Below, piece by piece: positions 35,502 through 43,553 of a stretch of DNA of 64,000 bases. The DNA is from Muribaculaceae bacterium (GTDB taxonomy: Bacteria > Bacteroidota > Bacteroidia > Bacteroidales > Muribaculaceae), in assembly GCA_017396945.1 (NCBI GenBank), contig JAFQKI010000017.1, forward strand, positions 91,967 through 155,966, read 5' to 3'. A model generated the notes under the pieces. It had not been told where the DNA came from. It was given only the letters and a program-made list of their open reading frames with translations, and made no database searches. The position numbers and the translations under genes are program-made. Every line of letters starts with the position of its first letter. Positions within the stretch are counted from its first letter, which is position 1.

Positions 35502-35993
35502 TTAAATTTCTTTTACCTTGCAAACGAAATCATGCATTTTGATTGCTGTCTCGGCGGCTTCAGAGCCTTTGTTGCCAAGCGCTCCACCGGCACGGTCGAG
35601 AGCGTCTTGTTCGCAATCGACGGTCAACACTCCAAAGATTACAGGAATGTCGCAATCGGCATTGAGAGAGGTGATGCCTTGCGTTACGCTTTGACACACA
35701 TAGTCGAAGTGGGGTGTGCCACCACGGATAACGCAACCAAAGACGATGATTGCGTCATAAAGGCTTGCTTCGATGAGTTGAGAGGCGGCAAATGTCAATT
35801 CCACCGCGCCGGGAACGTGATAAACATCGACATCTTCATCGGCAAAACCTTCGCGACGGAACACGTCGAGTGCGCCTTGAGTGAGCGCGCCGGTGATGTG
35901 ACCGTTCCATTCGGCGGCAACGATGGCCACACGCATATTTTCAACTTTGGGGAGCGCGCCTTGTGGTGCTCCGGTAGAGAGTGCTGTTGACAT
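35502..35993 (-). CDS. ribH: 6,7-dimethyl-8-ribityllumazine synthase
   Basis: RibH makes the direct precursor of riboflavin. The 163-residue protein has the family motifs AAEWNGHITGALTQGA, HVPGAVELTFAA, GCVIRGGTPHFDYVC with the substrate-binding His, and GVLTVDCEQDALDRAGG. It is the last gene of a minus-strand run from argF' to ribH. The partner riboflavin synthase lies separately at 42580-43185. Confidence 0.97.
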   Translation of the reverse strand: MSTALSTGAPQGALPKVENMRVAIVAAEWNGHITGALTQGALDVFRREGFADEDVDVYHVPGAVELTFAASQLIEASLYDAIIVFGCVIRGGTPHFDYVCQSVTQGITSLNADCDIPVIFGVLTVDCEQDALDRAGGALGNKGSEAAETAIKMHDFVCKVKEI

Positions 35994-36008
35994 AATTTAG
36001 AGCTGTTA

Positions 36009-36614
36009 TTATTTTTGACTGCGAGATTTATCACCAAGATATCCGCCATGATGACGGCGGGCATACTGTGCCGAGGTAAACTCGATGGCTTTCATTGTGT
36101 TCACTACAAGCACATCGCCGATAACTGTCATCATAGTTGTCGATGTGGTGGGAGTGAGTCCTAACGGACAAACTTCAGGCGCGCCACCTGTATATAGCAC
36201 AAAATCGGCACGCTGAGCCAATTCGCTATCTTTGTTGCCGGTGATTACAATCAATGGTATCTGCTCATAAAGATTATGGGCGAGTTTAACCAAGTCAACG
36301 ATTTCAACTGTCTTACCTGAGTTTGAAATAAGAAGCATTATATCGTTGGGCTGAAGCACACCGAGGTCGCCGTGTTGCGCTTCACTTGGATGCAGATTTA
36401 CTGCCGGTGTACCTGTCGAGCAAAATGTTGTAGCGATGTTCATAGCTATTTGTCCGGCTTTGCCCATGCCCGATGTCACAAGCTTGCCACCGCGACGATG
36501 CACATGCTCAACAATAGCCTCCACGGCTTTTTGGTAATCGTCGGTGACAGGTATATTTTTTATGGCGTTGCTCTCGGCTTCAAGAATTTCGCGCATTGAT
36601 TGTTGTATATCCAT
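36009..36614 (-). CDS. kdsD: SIS-domain sugar isomerase (arabinose-5-phosphate isomerase type)
   Basis: The 201-residue protein is a single SIS domain with SGMGKAGQIAMNIATTFCSTG, HPSEAQHGDLGVL and ISNSGKTVEIVDLV, matching KdsD/KpsF isomerases that convert ribulose 5-phosphate to arabinose 5-phosphate for Kdo synthesis. It lacks the two CBS domains of the E. coli enzymes, as do some known Bacteroides and clostridial isomerases. The GDLGVL and PLGLTPTTSTT motifs support KdsD over other SIS proteins. It lies 15 bases ahead of ribH. Confidence 0.8.
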   Translation of the reverse strand: MDIQQSMREILEAESNAIKNIPVTDDYQKAVEAIVEHVHRRGGKLVTSGMGKAGQIAMNIATTFCSTGTPAVNLHPSEAQHGDLGVLQPNDIMLLISNSGKTVEIVDLVKLAHNLYEQIPLIVITGNKDSELAQRADFVLYTGGAPEVCPLGLTPTTSTTMMTVIGDVLVVNTMKAIEFTSAQYARRHHGGYLGDKSRSQK

Positions 36615-36670
36615 TTATATATGCTTATATTTAATTATGATACAAAATTAGTAAAAATAGGGGTAACTTC

Positions 36671-37150
36671 CTAACTGCGGGCAAAATCTCGCTCTTCAAA
36701 TGCCGATATCGCCTCAACCCACGTTTGCTCGATAAGCGCACCTTGCGCCGTTGCAGAGTCAAATCCTGCCATAACGGTGTGTCCGATACACTTCACCTCT
36801 CCCGATTTGGAATTTATGACTCGTTGCTCGATTTTCAAGCTACGCTCAGAGATTGCCGTCACCGTCGTAAGCACCTCTATCGGCTCGTGGAAATAGGTGG
36901 GAGCATAGAAATCACAATTGATATTCACAACAACTATATTTACACGCTTCCAATCGATGCGCTCAGGCATCACCGCACTAAAATACGCGGCCTTGCCAAG
37001 ATCCATAAATTGCAGATAGATGCTGTTATTTAGGTGACCAAGCGCGTCAATATCATTAAAACGTATCTGCATAGGCAATCGGTGACGGAACGGCTGAGAG
37101 GGTTGCGGCACTTTAGGATTGGTCGAAGCGGGAATTTGTATTGGTTGCAT
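36671..37150 (-). CDS. Acyl-CoA thioesterase, hot-dog fold (4HBT type)
   Basis: A 159-residue single hot-dog domain protein. The catalytic motif region is FNDIDALGHLNNSIYLQFMD, with Asp and His-x-Asn in the usual YbgC/4HBT places, and the later strands are IEVLTTVTAISERSLKIEQ. It probably cleaves acyl-CoA or acyl-ACP thioesters; the substrate is unknown. It sits 11 bases after the DUF721 gene in the same direction. Confidence 0.85.
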   Translation of the reverse strand: MQPIQIPASTNPKVPQPSQPFRHRLPMQIRFNDIDALGHLNNSIYLQFMDLGKAAYFSAVMPERIDWKRVNIVVVNINCDFYAPTYFHEPIEVLTTVTAISERSLKIEQRVINSKSGEVKCIGHTVMAGFDSATAQGALIEQTWVEAISAFEERDFARS

Positions 37151-37161
37151 AAGGAAATGTA

Positions 37162-37452
37162 TCAGTGAATTATTATATTGTTTATAACCTCAACGCCGGC
37201 CGCATTGTTTAATGCTTTTATGAGTTGTTGGCGATGAAATTGCAATTCGTTTTTTAATGAAGCCGACGACAGATAGACATGGAGAGTTCCCGAATTCACA
37301 TATCGGCGAGTGGTGTATCTGTTGATTGTCGCGCCTACCACCTCTTGCCAGAGATAACATAGTTTCTGCTCGTTAAATGCAGCATTTATATTGTTGTCGT
37401 TTAGCGTGCGGTCAATAATCTCGTTGATGCGTAGCGGGTCGGTGCGTTTCAT
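37162..37452 (-). CDS. DUF721 / DciA-like protein
   Basis: A 96-residue basic protein consisting of one DUF721 domain, with the conserved WQEVVGATINRYT and the strand pattern GTLHVYLSSASLKNELQFHRQQLI. The domain defines DciA, the loader of the replicative helicase in bacteria without DnaC; the Bacteroidota version is shorter than the founding proteins. Its place directly downstream of recF (9-base gap) supports a DNA-replication role. Helicase loading itself is inferred. Confidence 0.8.
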   Translation of the reverse strand: MKRTDPLRINEIIDRTLNDNNINAAFNEQKLCYLWQEVVGATINRYTTRRYVNSGTLHVYLSSASLKNELQFHRQQLIKALNNAAGVEVINNIIIH

Positions 37453-37461
37453 CTCTGTCGG

Positions 37462-38565
37462 TTAGATATTGATTGCTGAAAAAATTCCGTCCGTCACCTC
37501 CCACATGCGATAATCACCACCCGTACGACGCATTATTTCGTCAAGATGCTTGCGGTTGGTGTCGGTGATAAATATCTGCCCAAACATTGGGCGAGCCACG
37601 ACTTCCATGATGCGCTCCACACGAGTGGCGTCAAGCTTGTCAAAAATATCATCAAGCAACAGTAGCGGACTCATGCCGGATGCCTCACGGAGAAATTCAT
37701 ATTGAGCCAACCGCAATGCGATGGTGTAGGTTTTGCACTGTCCTTGCGACCCTGTGCGACGCACCGGCATGTCAGCCAACAACATCTCAATGTCATCACG
37801 GTGTATCCCTACTGAGGTATGTTTCACTATTTCATCATGACGTCGCGCCTCGTCAAGTAGCGATTGCATTGTGACACCCGGTTGCGACAGCGAACTACGA
37901 TAACTCAACGCAACGGTCTCGTCATCGCCCGCGATAGCATGATAGTATTTATTGAAAATCTCTGTGAGTCTCTCAATCCATTGCAGGCGCACGTTGTAGA
38001 TATAATCGGCGGCACGCTCCAGAGTCATCTCAATCGACAGATACAGACTGTGATCCACAACCCCGTCACGCAACAACTTGTTGCGATGCTCAAGCCCACG
38101 ATTATAGCGTATCAGCTCATCAAGGTAGCGGTGATTGCTCTGTGAAATGACCATATCCATGAAGCGACGACGCTCATCGCTCGCGCCACGAATGAGGTCA
38201 ATATCCTGGGGCGAAACCATCACAAGAGGGAAACTGCCTATGTGTTCACTCAATCGGGTATATTCCTTCCCTTTGCGCTTGAGAGACTTGCGTTTGCCTT
38301 TTGACAAGCCAAGCGATAGCTCCTCCTCAACACCTCGACGATTATAGCCGGCTTGAACAAGGCAAAATTCCTCACCTCGGCGCATCAACATAGAGTCTTG
38401 CGCGCCACTGAAACTCTTGCAGAAACTCAGATAATAAATCGCATCAAGCAGATTACTCTTACCCATGCCATTATTGCCGAGCAAGCAGTTTATCTTTGGG
38501 GAGAACTCCAACTGCGCTTCGGAGATGTTTTTAAAATTATGTATGGAGAGCCGTTGCAGTATCAT
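37462..38565 (-). CDS. recF: DNA replication and repair protein RecF
   Basis: RecF is an SMC-like ATPase that directs RecR and RecA to gaps at stalled forks. The 367-residue protein has the Walker A motif GNNGMGKSNLLDAIYYLSF (about 29-47), a helical arm region, the signature GSQGQCKTYTIAL and the Walker B LLLLDDIFDKLD. Its start overlaps the argF' stop by 4 bases, so its translation is probably coupled to an arginine gene, an unusual pairing. Confidence 0.96.
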   Translation of the reverse strand: MILQRLSIHNFKNISEAQLEFSPKINCLLGNNGMGKSNLLDAIYYLSFCKSFSGAQDSMLMRRGEEFCLVQAGYNRRGVEEELSLGLSKGKRKSLKRKGKEYTRLSEHIGSFPLVMVSPQDIDLIRGASDERRRFMDMVISQSNHRYLDELIRYNRGLEHRNKLLRDGVVDHSLYLSIEMTLERAADYIYNVRLQWIERLTEIFNKYYHAIAGDDETVALSYRSSLSQPGVTMQSLLDEARRHDEIVKHTSVGIHRDDIEMLLADMPVRRTGSQGQCKTYTIALRLAQYEFLREASGMSPLLLLDDIFDKLDATRVERIMEVVARPMFGQIFITDTNRKHLDEIMRRTGGDYRMWEVTDGIFSAINI

Positions 38566-39518
38566 TGCAGACCTTCAAGGATGCGTTTGAGAACGACTTG
38601 TGCCGAGATTTCACGGTTGGCGGCTTCGGGTATGACAAGCGAGCGTTCACTTTCAATAACATCGTCGCTCACAATCATGTTGCGACGCACCGGCAGGCAG
38701 TGCATGAAATAGGCATTGTTGGTGAGAGCCATCTTCTCGGCAGTAACTGTCCATGCACGATCTCGATTTAGCACCTGACCATAGTTAGGGTCGGTGTAAG
38801 CACTCCAGTTCTTGGCATAAACAAAGTCGGCACCGGCAAGGGCTTTATCTTGGTCATACTCAACTACCGCATCACCCACAAATGCAGGGTCAAGTTCATA
38901 GCCATGAGGGTGAGTGATCACAAAATCATAGCCGGCGGCGTTCATCCACTCGGCAAAGGAATTGGGCACGGCTTGCGGAAGTGCCTTGGGATGAGGCGCC
39001 CATGTCATAACTACTTTGGGACGTTCAACTGTCTTAAATTCCTCAATAGTAATCAAGTCGGCAAATGATTGCAATGGGTGACGAGTAGCTGCCTCCATTG
39101 AGAACACCGGACAACCTGAGTATTTAATGAATTGATTAATGATTTTTTCTTCGTAGTCATCTTTTTTAGACTCAAAGCGGGCAAACGAGCGCACACCGAT
39201 AACATCGCAATAGCAACCCATAACCGGAATTGCCTCAAGCAAGTGTTCGGGCTTGTCTCCATCCATGATGACTCCCCTCTCAGTCTCCAACTTCCATGCG
39301 CCCTGATTTACGTCAAGCACAATCACATTCATGCCGAGATTTAAAGCCGCCTTTTGGGTGCTTAATCGGGTGCGAAGCGATGAGTTGAAAAATATCATCA
39401 AGAGGGTCTTATTTTCGCCTAAATGTTTGTAGGCAAAACGATTTGCTTTCACTTCGAGAGCCTCTTTAACAGCGCCTTTGAGGTTGCCAATATCGTTGAC
39501 TGTAATAAAATTTCTCAT
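38562..39518 (-). CDS. argF': N-succinylornithine carbamoyltransferase
   Basis: This enzyme carbamoylates N-succinyl-L-ornithine in the arginine pathway of Bacteroidales. The 318-residue protein has the carbamoyl phosphate motif SSLRTR (46-51), a RHPLQSFADL motif and the HCLPVRRN motif near 275. The loop GDKPEH places Pro at residue 90. In the Bacteroides fragilis enzyme Pro90 marks succinylornithine specificity, while the acetylornithine enzyme of Xanthomonas has Glu there. The gene leads the minus-strand run argF'-recF-DUF721-thioesterase-SIS-ribH. No exact promoter box is visible upstream. Confidence 0.92.
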   Translation of the reverse strand: MRNFITVNDIGNLKGAVKEALEVKANRFAYKHLGENKTLLMIFFNSSLRTRLSTQKAALNLGMNVIVLDVNQGAWKLETERGVIMDGDKPEHLLEAIPVMGCYCDVIGVRSFARFESKKDDYEEKIINQFIKYSGCPVFSMEAATRHPLQSFADLITIEEFKTVERPKVVMTWAPHPKALPQAVPNSFAEWMNAAGYDFVITHPHGYELDPAFVGDAVVEYDQDKALAGADFVYAKNWSAYTDPNYGQVLNRDRAWTVTAEKMALTNNAYFMHCLPVRRNMIVSDDVIESERSLVIPEAANREISAQVVLKRILEGLQ

Positions 39519-39689
39519 ATCTTTTATAGTTTATCAAAATATAGCGCAAGTTACTCAATAAATCGCACATTTGAAACAATTCTCAGAGCAATTCGATAAA
39601 AAGAGATATCTCTCGAAGATTTTCAATGGCATTTTGTGAAAAAAGATAAAAATTAAGTAGAGAAATTTGTTGTTTTAGAAATAAAGTCG

Positions 39690-39697
39690 TACCTTTG
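39690..39697 (+). promoter_or_regulatory. -7 promoter box for tRNA-Val
   Basis: TACCTTTG lies 17 bases upstream of the tRNA. Confidence 0.7.
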
Positions 39698-39714
39698 CAT
39701 CGCAATTAACAAAA

Positions 39715-39789
39715 GGGCGTTTAGCTCAGCTGGTTCAGAGCATCTGCCTTACAAGCAGAGGGTCGGCGGTTCGAATCCGTCAACGCCCA
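39715..39789 (+). tRNA. tRNA-Val(TAC)
   Basis: Acceptor GGGCGTT/AACGCCC, anticodon loop CTTACAA (TAC), T loop GGTTCGAATCC, discriminator A. CCA is not encoded. Confidence 0.97.
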
Positions 39790-39790
39790 C

Positions 39791-39820
39791 AAAAGGACAC
39801 CAAATCGGTGTCCTTTTTTT
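39791..39820 (+). terminator. Terminator of tRNA-Val
   Basis: AAAAGGACACC (39791-39801) pairs perfectly with GGTGTCCTTTT (39807-39817) and T continues to 39820. It begins 1 base after the tRNA. Confidence 0.9.
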
Positions 39821-39860
39821 ATTTCGTAAAAATCCAACCGAGAGAGAATGCCGCATTAAA

Positions 39861-39887
39861 AAAATCCCCACTAATTTTCTACTGTAC
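39861..39887. repeat. IS-end-like motif, copy 2
   Basis: AAAATCCCCACTAATTTTCT followed by ACTGTAC. It resembles the motif at 22970-22997 over about 27 bp with a one-base gap. It lies between the tRNA-Val terminator and the small secreted-protein gene. Confidence 0.4.
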
Positions 39888-39935
39888 CCAAATTTTTACA
39901 TGACGGATTGTTGAATATCAAAAAAATTAAAGTAT

Positions 39936-40301
39936 TTGAAAAAGATTTTGTTAACAGCGTGATTTGCTATTGGCTTTTGTGTGGTTGGTTTGGCTGAAGA
40001 GCCAAATTGTATAGTGAGAGATCCAAACTTGGGGACTGTAGGTTCGCCTAGTTATTTAAGAACGACATCATCGTCTACCACTACGACATATTGCTATGGG
40101 GATTCTTCTACAGAAAATTCCGGTTCATGGAATTTAGGAGGTTCTGGAGAGGCAGGTACTAGTGGCGCAAACGTAGGTTTAAATGGGGGGTATAATTCCG
40201 GGAGTGAGTCAGAAACATACTCATCTGGATATTCTACAACAACCACTGAGCAGACCGATTGTTTTGGCGCAGATGTATTAAATAATTCAAACAACGATTA
40301 A
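39936..40301 (+). pseudogene. Ser/Thr/Gly-rich secreted protein gene with an in-frame TGA in its signal peptide
   Basis: From a TTG at 39936 the frame encodes LKKILLTA, then TGA (39960-39962), then FAIGFCVVGLAEEPNC and about 100 more residues. The pieces on both sides of the stop together make one good signal peptide, so the TGA looks like a nonsense change (TGG or CGA to TGA). A GTG at 39981 could start a 106-residue form, but that would lack most of the signal. The mature part is low in complexity, with two similar modules: a Ser/Thr run, TTTT, then Cys followed by Tyr-Gly or Phe-Gly (TTTTYCYGD and TTTTEQTDCFGAD). A strong terminator follows. I recognise no family; the layout recalls short Bacteroidales secreted peptides such as the NVEALA group. 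Confidence 0.55.
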
Positions 40302-40318
40302 AGTTTTAATGACACTAT

Positions 40319-40358
40319 CAAGGCGGGAGTGAGGAGTTCCCGCCTTGTTGTTTTTTTT
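40319..40358 (+). terminator. Terminator after the small secreted-protein gene
   Basis: CAAGGCGGGA (40319-40328) pairs perfectly with TCCCGCCTTG (40338-40347), followed by TTG and T8. Its presence argues that the upstream reading frame is, or was, an expressed gene. Confidence 0.88.
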
Positions 40359-40413
40359 GCGAGTAAAATCCCAAGGAAATCGCATAATATGACTTCCCCG
40401 AAATTTTGATGGA

Positions 40414-41106
40414 TTATTCTTCGGGGAATTTGCGGTAGTATTCTTCTAAGAGATGGCGAATATTGAAGTAGTAGGTTGTTGCGGTATCGGCTTCGGAGCG
40501 TGGTTTGATGGTTATGCAGTCGTAATATGGCTCCATGTATTGCTGGCTCTCGGCAACAAGTCCGCTGAAGTTTAGGATGTCATATTCATGTTTTGGATTG
40601 ATGACATACCAAGCGTTTTCGGCATCAAGACCGGTGCCACTCGACACGATTGCCTCAATTATGTGGTTTAGGCGATATTGCCAAATGTTGGCGCGGTGGG
40701 TCTTCTTCAGCGTGCGCAAGGCATAGATGAGGTAGCTCATCTGTCGCAGATCAAAGGGATTGTCTTTGAGCGACAGCTCGGCATACTCGATTATTGAGTC
40801 ACACTCGGCGCGAGTGTGAGACGCTTGGTAATACAAGTCTTGCACGATATTCTCATACTCGGAGTGTCGATAGGGATTGTAATCCTCTTGAAACATATAT
40901 CCATAATATAGGTAGCGATAATCCTCAGCGGTCATTGTGGTCTCGTTGCGCTCATAGCGTTCCATGAGCACAGGGTAGTAGTATTTAGAGTCGGGATTGG
41001 TCGTCTCTGTTTTTATGCGCTCCATATCGGGAGCTTTTGATGAGGTCGCGTTAAGCCCTATGGCAATCAACAATACCGTGAATATAATCGTGATGAGTTT
41101 TTTCAT
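40414..41106 (-). CDS. DUF4919 family secreted protein
   Basis: A 230-residue exported protein. A signal peptide (MKKLITIIFTVLLIAIGLNA) is followed by a helical domain typical of DUF4919, with MTAEDYRYLYYGYMFQEDYNPY, split by the TAED turn, then repeated helices that look TPR-like (DNPFDLRQMSYLIYALRTLKK) and a C-terminal YYFNIRHLL. Function is unknown; the family is common in gut Bacteroidales. It lies 18 bases after the membrane protein gene, probably in one transcript. Confidence 0.82.
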   Translation of the reverse strand: MKKLITIIFTVLLIAIGLNATSSKAPDMERIKTETTNPDSKYYYPVLMERYERNETTMTAEDYRYLYYGYMFQEDYNPYRHSEYENIVQDLYYQASHTRAECDSIIEYAELSLKDNPFDLRQMSYLIYALRTLKKTHRANIWQYRLNHIIEAIVSSGTGLDAENAWYVINPKHEYDILNFSGLVAESQQYMEPYYDCITIKPRSEADTATTYYFNIRHLLEEYYRKFPEE

Positions 41107-41124
41107 AACTTTTTGTTTTTTATT

Positions 41125-41625
41125 CTATCGGGCTATCAATCCGCTACGCAGCAACAATCCCGAAATTACCAAACCAATAATACACATTGTCACGACGGCT
41201 TGCATCCCCACGGCGTAAAGATTGTGAAGAAAACGCTTTGACGCCACCGGGATTGAGTGCCCGGCAGGGGTGCGACTAAATGCCATAGCGCCAAGTAAGG
41301 CTCCACCTACCGCGCCAATAATCATCATGGATGTTGAGGCAAGCAACCCGACAAACATTCCCACCATTGCACCGGTCACGATGTATCCTGAGCCGACGAC
41401 AGCAGTTTTTTCCTTATGTGAGGTCATAGAGTTGATGAGTATTATAATCATCGCTGCCACACACCAAAACAGGAATGTGTTGTTTTCGACATGAACAGTT
41501 TTGCTAAGTCTCATAAGAAATAGCCCTGCCAATGCGGGAACAACGGCGGGTATCGTAGGGCGATAGGCAAACACGACAGCCACCGAAAGCATTATAACAC
41601 CTGATATGAGCCACAATGTTGACAT
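41125..41625 (-). CDS. Membrane protein of unknown function
   Basis: A 166-residue protein with about five hydrophobic segments. Two are glycine-rich (SGYIVTGAMVGMFVGLLAS and IIGAVGGALLGAMAF), a packing pattern also seen in DUF456-type proteins, though I cannot confirm that family. I set the start at 41625 (MSTLWLISG), because a promoter box at 41646-41653 lies downstream of the alternative ATG at 41709. No catalytic motif is seen. Confidence 0.6.
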   Translation of the reverse strand: MSTLWLISGVIMLSVAVVFAYRPTIPAVVPALAGLFLMRLSKTVHVENNTFLFWCVAAMIIILINSMTSHKEKTAVVGSGYIVTGAMVGMFVGLLASTSMMIIGAVGGALLGAMAFSRTPAGHSIPVASKRFLHNLYAVGMQAVVTMCIIGLVISGLLLRSGLIAR

Positions 41626-41645
41626 GCGTGAAATTGTTATAAATA

Positions 41646-41653
41646 CAAATTTA
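41646..41653 (-). promoter_or_regulatory. -7 promoter box for the membrane protein/DUF4919 pair
   Basis: The minus strand reads TAAATTTG 20 bases before the chosen start at 41625. Confidence 0.65.
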
Positions 41654-41725
41654 GGCAATAAAATCGGGGTAATCTCTATCTCGCAATTATTCTTAACAAG
41701 TTTTCTCATTTATAATGCAATTCGC

Positions 41726-41733
41726 TAACTTTG
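41726..41733 (+). promoter_or_regulatory. -7 promoter box for the EFR1 ferrodoxin gene
   Basis: TAACTTTG lies 17 bases before the chosen start at 41751 and after an alternative ATG at 41715, which it rules out. Confidence 0.65.
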
Positions 41734-41750
41734 CAGAAAGAATAAAGGGT

Positions 41751-42509
41751 ATGATATTGTATTTTTCGGCAACAGGCAATAGCCACTATGTGGCGCAGAA
41801 AATCGCTGAAGCTACCGGCGATAAAATTATCTCAATTGAAACTCTCGTTAAGGAGAAACGGTTTGAGCTTTCAACCAATGAGGATGAGGCGCTTGGGATT
41901 GTAACACCAACATATTTCTGGGGATTGCCGCATATCGTGGAGGAATTTTTGGCTCATCTCAATATCAGGCTTGCATCGGGTTGTTATGTATATCTTGTTG
42001 CGACCTATGGAACAACCACCGGAGCTATAGGCAAAATCTCACGGTGCATTTTAAGCCGAAAATTGATCAGGTTGCAAGGGGAATACTGTGTGAGGATGCC
42101 CGACACATGGACTCCGATGTTTAATCTTTCTGATAAGGCTAAAAATGAGAGACGTCTCATTAAAGCGCAGGCTGAGTTGGAGATTATCATTAATAATATC
42201 CGGCATAGAGCTGCCGAGACAAAGATGCGTGGCAAAGCACCATTACTATTAGGAAAACTATATCATGCGACATATAAAAAGGCTCGCAATACACATCATT
42301 TTCATGTAATAGACGATAGATGCGTTGGCTGTGGATTGTGTCAACGGCAGTGTCCGATATCGGCGATTGCATTGCAGAATGGCAAACCTAAATGGGTGGC
42401 GGAACTATGCTTGGCATGTCTGAGATGTCTGCACAATTGCCCTGCATTTGCGATACAATATGGGAGGAATACCTTGAAGCATGGGCAATACGTTTGTCCA
42501 CTGCGGTAA
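41751..42509 (+). CDS. EFR1 family ferrodoxin (flavodoxin plus 2x[4Fe-4S])
   Basis: A 252-residue electron carrier that joins an N-terminal flavodoxin-like domain (YFSATGNSHYVAQKI phosphate loop, then TPTYFWGLPHIVEEFL) to a C-terminal two-cluster ferredoxin (CVGCGLCQRQCP and CLACLRCLHNCP). It is cytoplasmic and fits transfer between flavin and iron-sulfur partners; the partners are unknown. The start at MILYFSATG follows from the promoter position and the family N-terminus. It precedes riboflavin synthase, which has its own promoter box. Confidence 0.9.
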   Translation: MILYFSATGNSHYVAQKIAEATGDKIISIETLVKEKRFELSTNEDEALGIVTPTYFWGLPHIVEEFLAHLNIRLASGCYVYLVATYGTTTGAIGKISRCILSRKLIRLQGEYCVRMPDTWTPMFNLSDKAKNERRLIKAQAELEIIINNIRHRAAETKMRGKAPLLLGKLYHATYKKARNTHHFHVIDDRCVGCGLCQRQCPISAIALQNGKPKWVAELCLACLRCLHNCPAFAIQYGRNTLKHGQYVCPLR

Positions 42510-42546
42510 TCTGATGTGGCGAGTTGCAAAATTAGTGGTTATTTGT

Positions 42547-42554
42547 TACTTTTG
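42547..42554 (+). promoter_or_regulatory. -7 promoter box for ribE
   Basis: TACTTTTG lies 25 bases before the chosen ribE start. No FMN riboswitch-like structure is visible in the short leader. Confidence 0.65.
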
Positions 42555-42579
42555 CATAAGAAATACAAAAGGAAAAGTT

Positions 42580-43185
42580 ATGTTTTCAGGAATAGTAGAA
42601 GAGGCGGCTCAAGTGGTGGCAATAAGTCGCGATGGTGGCAATATACACCTCACTCTTAAATGCAGTTTTACCAACGAGTTGAAAATCGACCAGTCGGTGG
42701 CTCATAATGGTGTGTGTTTGACTGTGGTTTCTATCGATGAGGACCGATACACCGTCACAGCCATTCAGGAGACACTTGACCGCAGCAATCTTGGCGATTT
42801 GAGCGTGGGATCATTTGTCAATCTTGAGCGCAGTATGATGATGAATGGGCGTCTTGACGGACATATCGTACAGGGACACGTTGATTGCACGGCTATATGC
42901 GAGTCGGTTGAGGAGGTTGACGGAAGTCGTTATTTCAAATTCAGATATAACGTTGCGCCCGAAATGGCGTCAAAAGGGTATGTCACCGTAGAGAAAGGTT
43001 CGGTAACTGTCAATGGCGTAAGTCTCACTGTGTGTGACTCTGAACGTGATAGTTTCCGCGTGGCGATTATTCCCTACACCTTTGAGCATACCAATTTCAA
43101 GCAAATCGTAGCCGGAACGCGCGTAAACCTTGAGTTTGACATAATCGGGAAATACTTGAGTCGATTAATGGAATTTTCCAAATAG
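42580..43185 (+). CDS. ribE: Riboflavin synthase, alpha chain
   Basis: This enzyme dismutates two 6,7-dimethyl-8-ribityllumazine molecules to riboflavin. The 201-residue protein shows the two-barrel repeat of the family: MFSGIVEEAAQVV with SVAHNGVCLTVV in the first half, then GHIVQGHVDCTA and KGSVTVNGVSLTVC in the second. The start at 42580 gives the canonical MFSGI N-terminus and lies after the promoter box; an upstream in-frame ATG would overlap the EFR1 gene. It complements ribH at 35.5 kb. Confidence 0.96.
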   Translation: MFSGIVEEAAQVVAISRDGGNIHLTLKCSFTNELKIDQSVAHNGVCLTVVSIDEDRYTVTAIQETLDRSNLGDLSVGSFVNLERSMMMNGRLDGHIVQGHVDCTAICESVEEVDGSRYFKFRYNVAPEMASKGYVTVEKGSVTVNGVSLTVCDSERDSFRVAIIPYTFEHTNFKQIVAGTRVNLEFDIIGKYLSRLMEFSK

Positions 43186-43250
43186 CGATAAAAACACGAT
43201 TTAATCGCCAAAAAGTTGCCGTTAAATTTTGCAGAGACAAAAAATAGCAG

Positions 43251-43258
43251 TAACTTTG
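43251..43258 (+). promoter_or_regulatory. -7 promoter box for tRNA-Lys
   Basis: TAACTTTG lies 23 bases upstream of the tRNA. Confidence 0.7.
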
Positions 43259-43281
43259 CAACGCTTTTGGCAAAACATGTT

Positions 43282-43354
43282 GACTCCGTAGCTCAGTTGG
43301 TAGAGCAAATGACTCTTAATCATTGGGTCGAGAGTTCGAGCCTCTCCGGGGTCA
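43282..43354 (+). tRNA. tRNA-Lys(CTT)
   Basis: Acceptor GACTCCG/CGGGGTC, D arm GCTCAGTTGGTAGAGC, anticodon loop CTCTTAA (CTT), T loop AGTTCGAGCC, discriminator A. CCA is not encoded. Confidence 0.97.
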
Positions 43355-43360
43355 CACAGA

Positions 43361-43406
43361 AAACAGACAAGCGATTACTTGAAGTAATCGCTTGTCTGTT
43401 TTTTAA
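43361..43406 (+). terminator. Terminator of tRNA-Lys
   Basis: A 20-bp perfect inverted repeat (43361-43380 and 43382-43401) separated by one base is followed by more T. In practice the loop will open to 3-5 nt. The adjoining 43410-43520 holds no gene. Confidence 0.9.
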
Positions 43407-43520
43407 TATAAGTAATTTTCTAAGTTCCTAATTGCTTTGTAAGCACATCTCAAGAGAATGTAAAGGAAATTCTAAATATCAGCCATGAAATTGGATTGTG
43501 GCGGTAAGGTGGTGGGGATA

Positions 43521-43550
43521 AAAAGACCGGGCAGAGATGCTCGGTCTTTT
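43521..43550 (-). terminator. Probable terminator of tRNA-Ala
   Basis: A 13-bp stem with one G-U pair (43521-43533 with 43538-43550) and a GAGA loop. On the minus strand its trailing arm ends in TTTT; there is no longer T run, so it is somewhat weak. Confidence 0.6.
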
Positions 43551-43553
43551 GTA

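Noticed and set aside
42480..42580. FMN riboswitch ahead of ribE
   Set aside because: The leader after the promoter box is about 20 nt, far too short for the FMN aptamer.
43216..43431. Plus-strand frame of 71 codons before 43431
   Set aside because: It contains the whole tRNA-Lys gene and its terminator, so it cannot be a protein gene.
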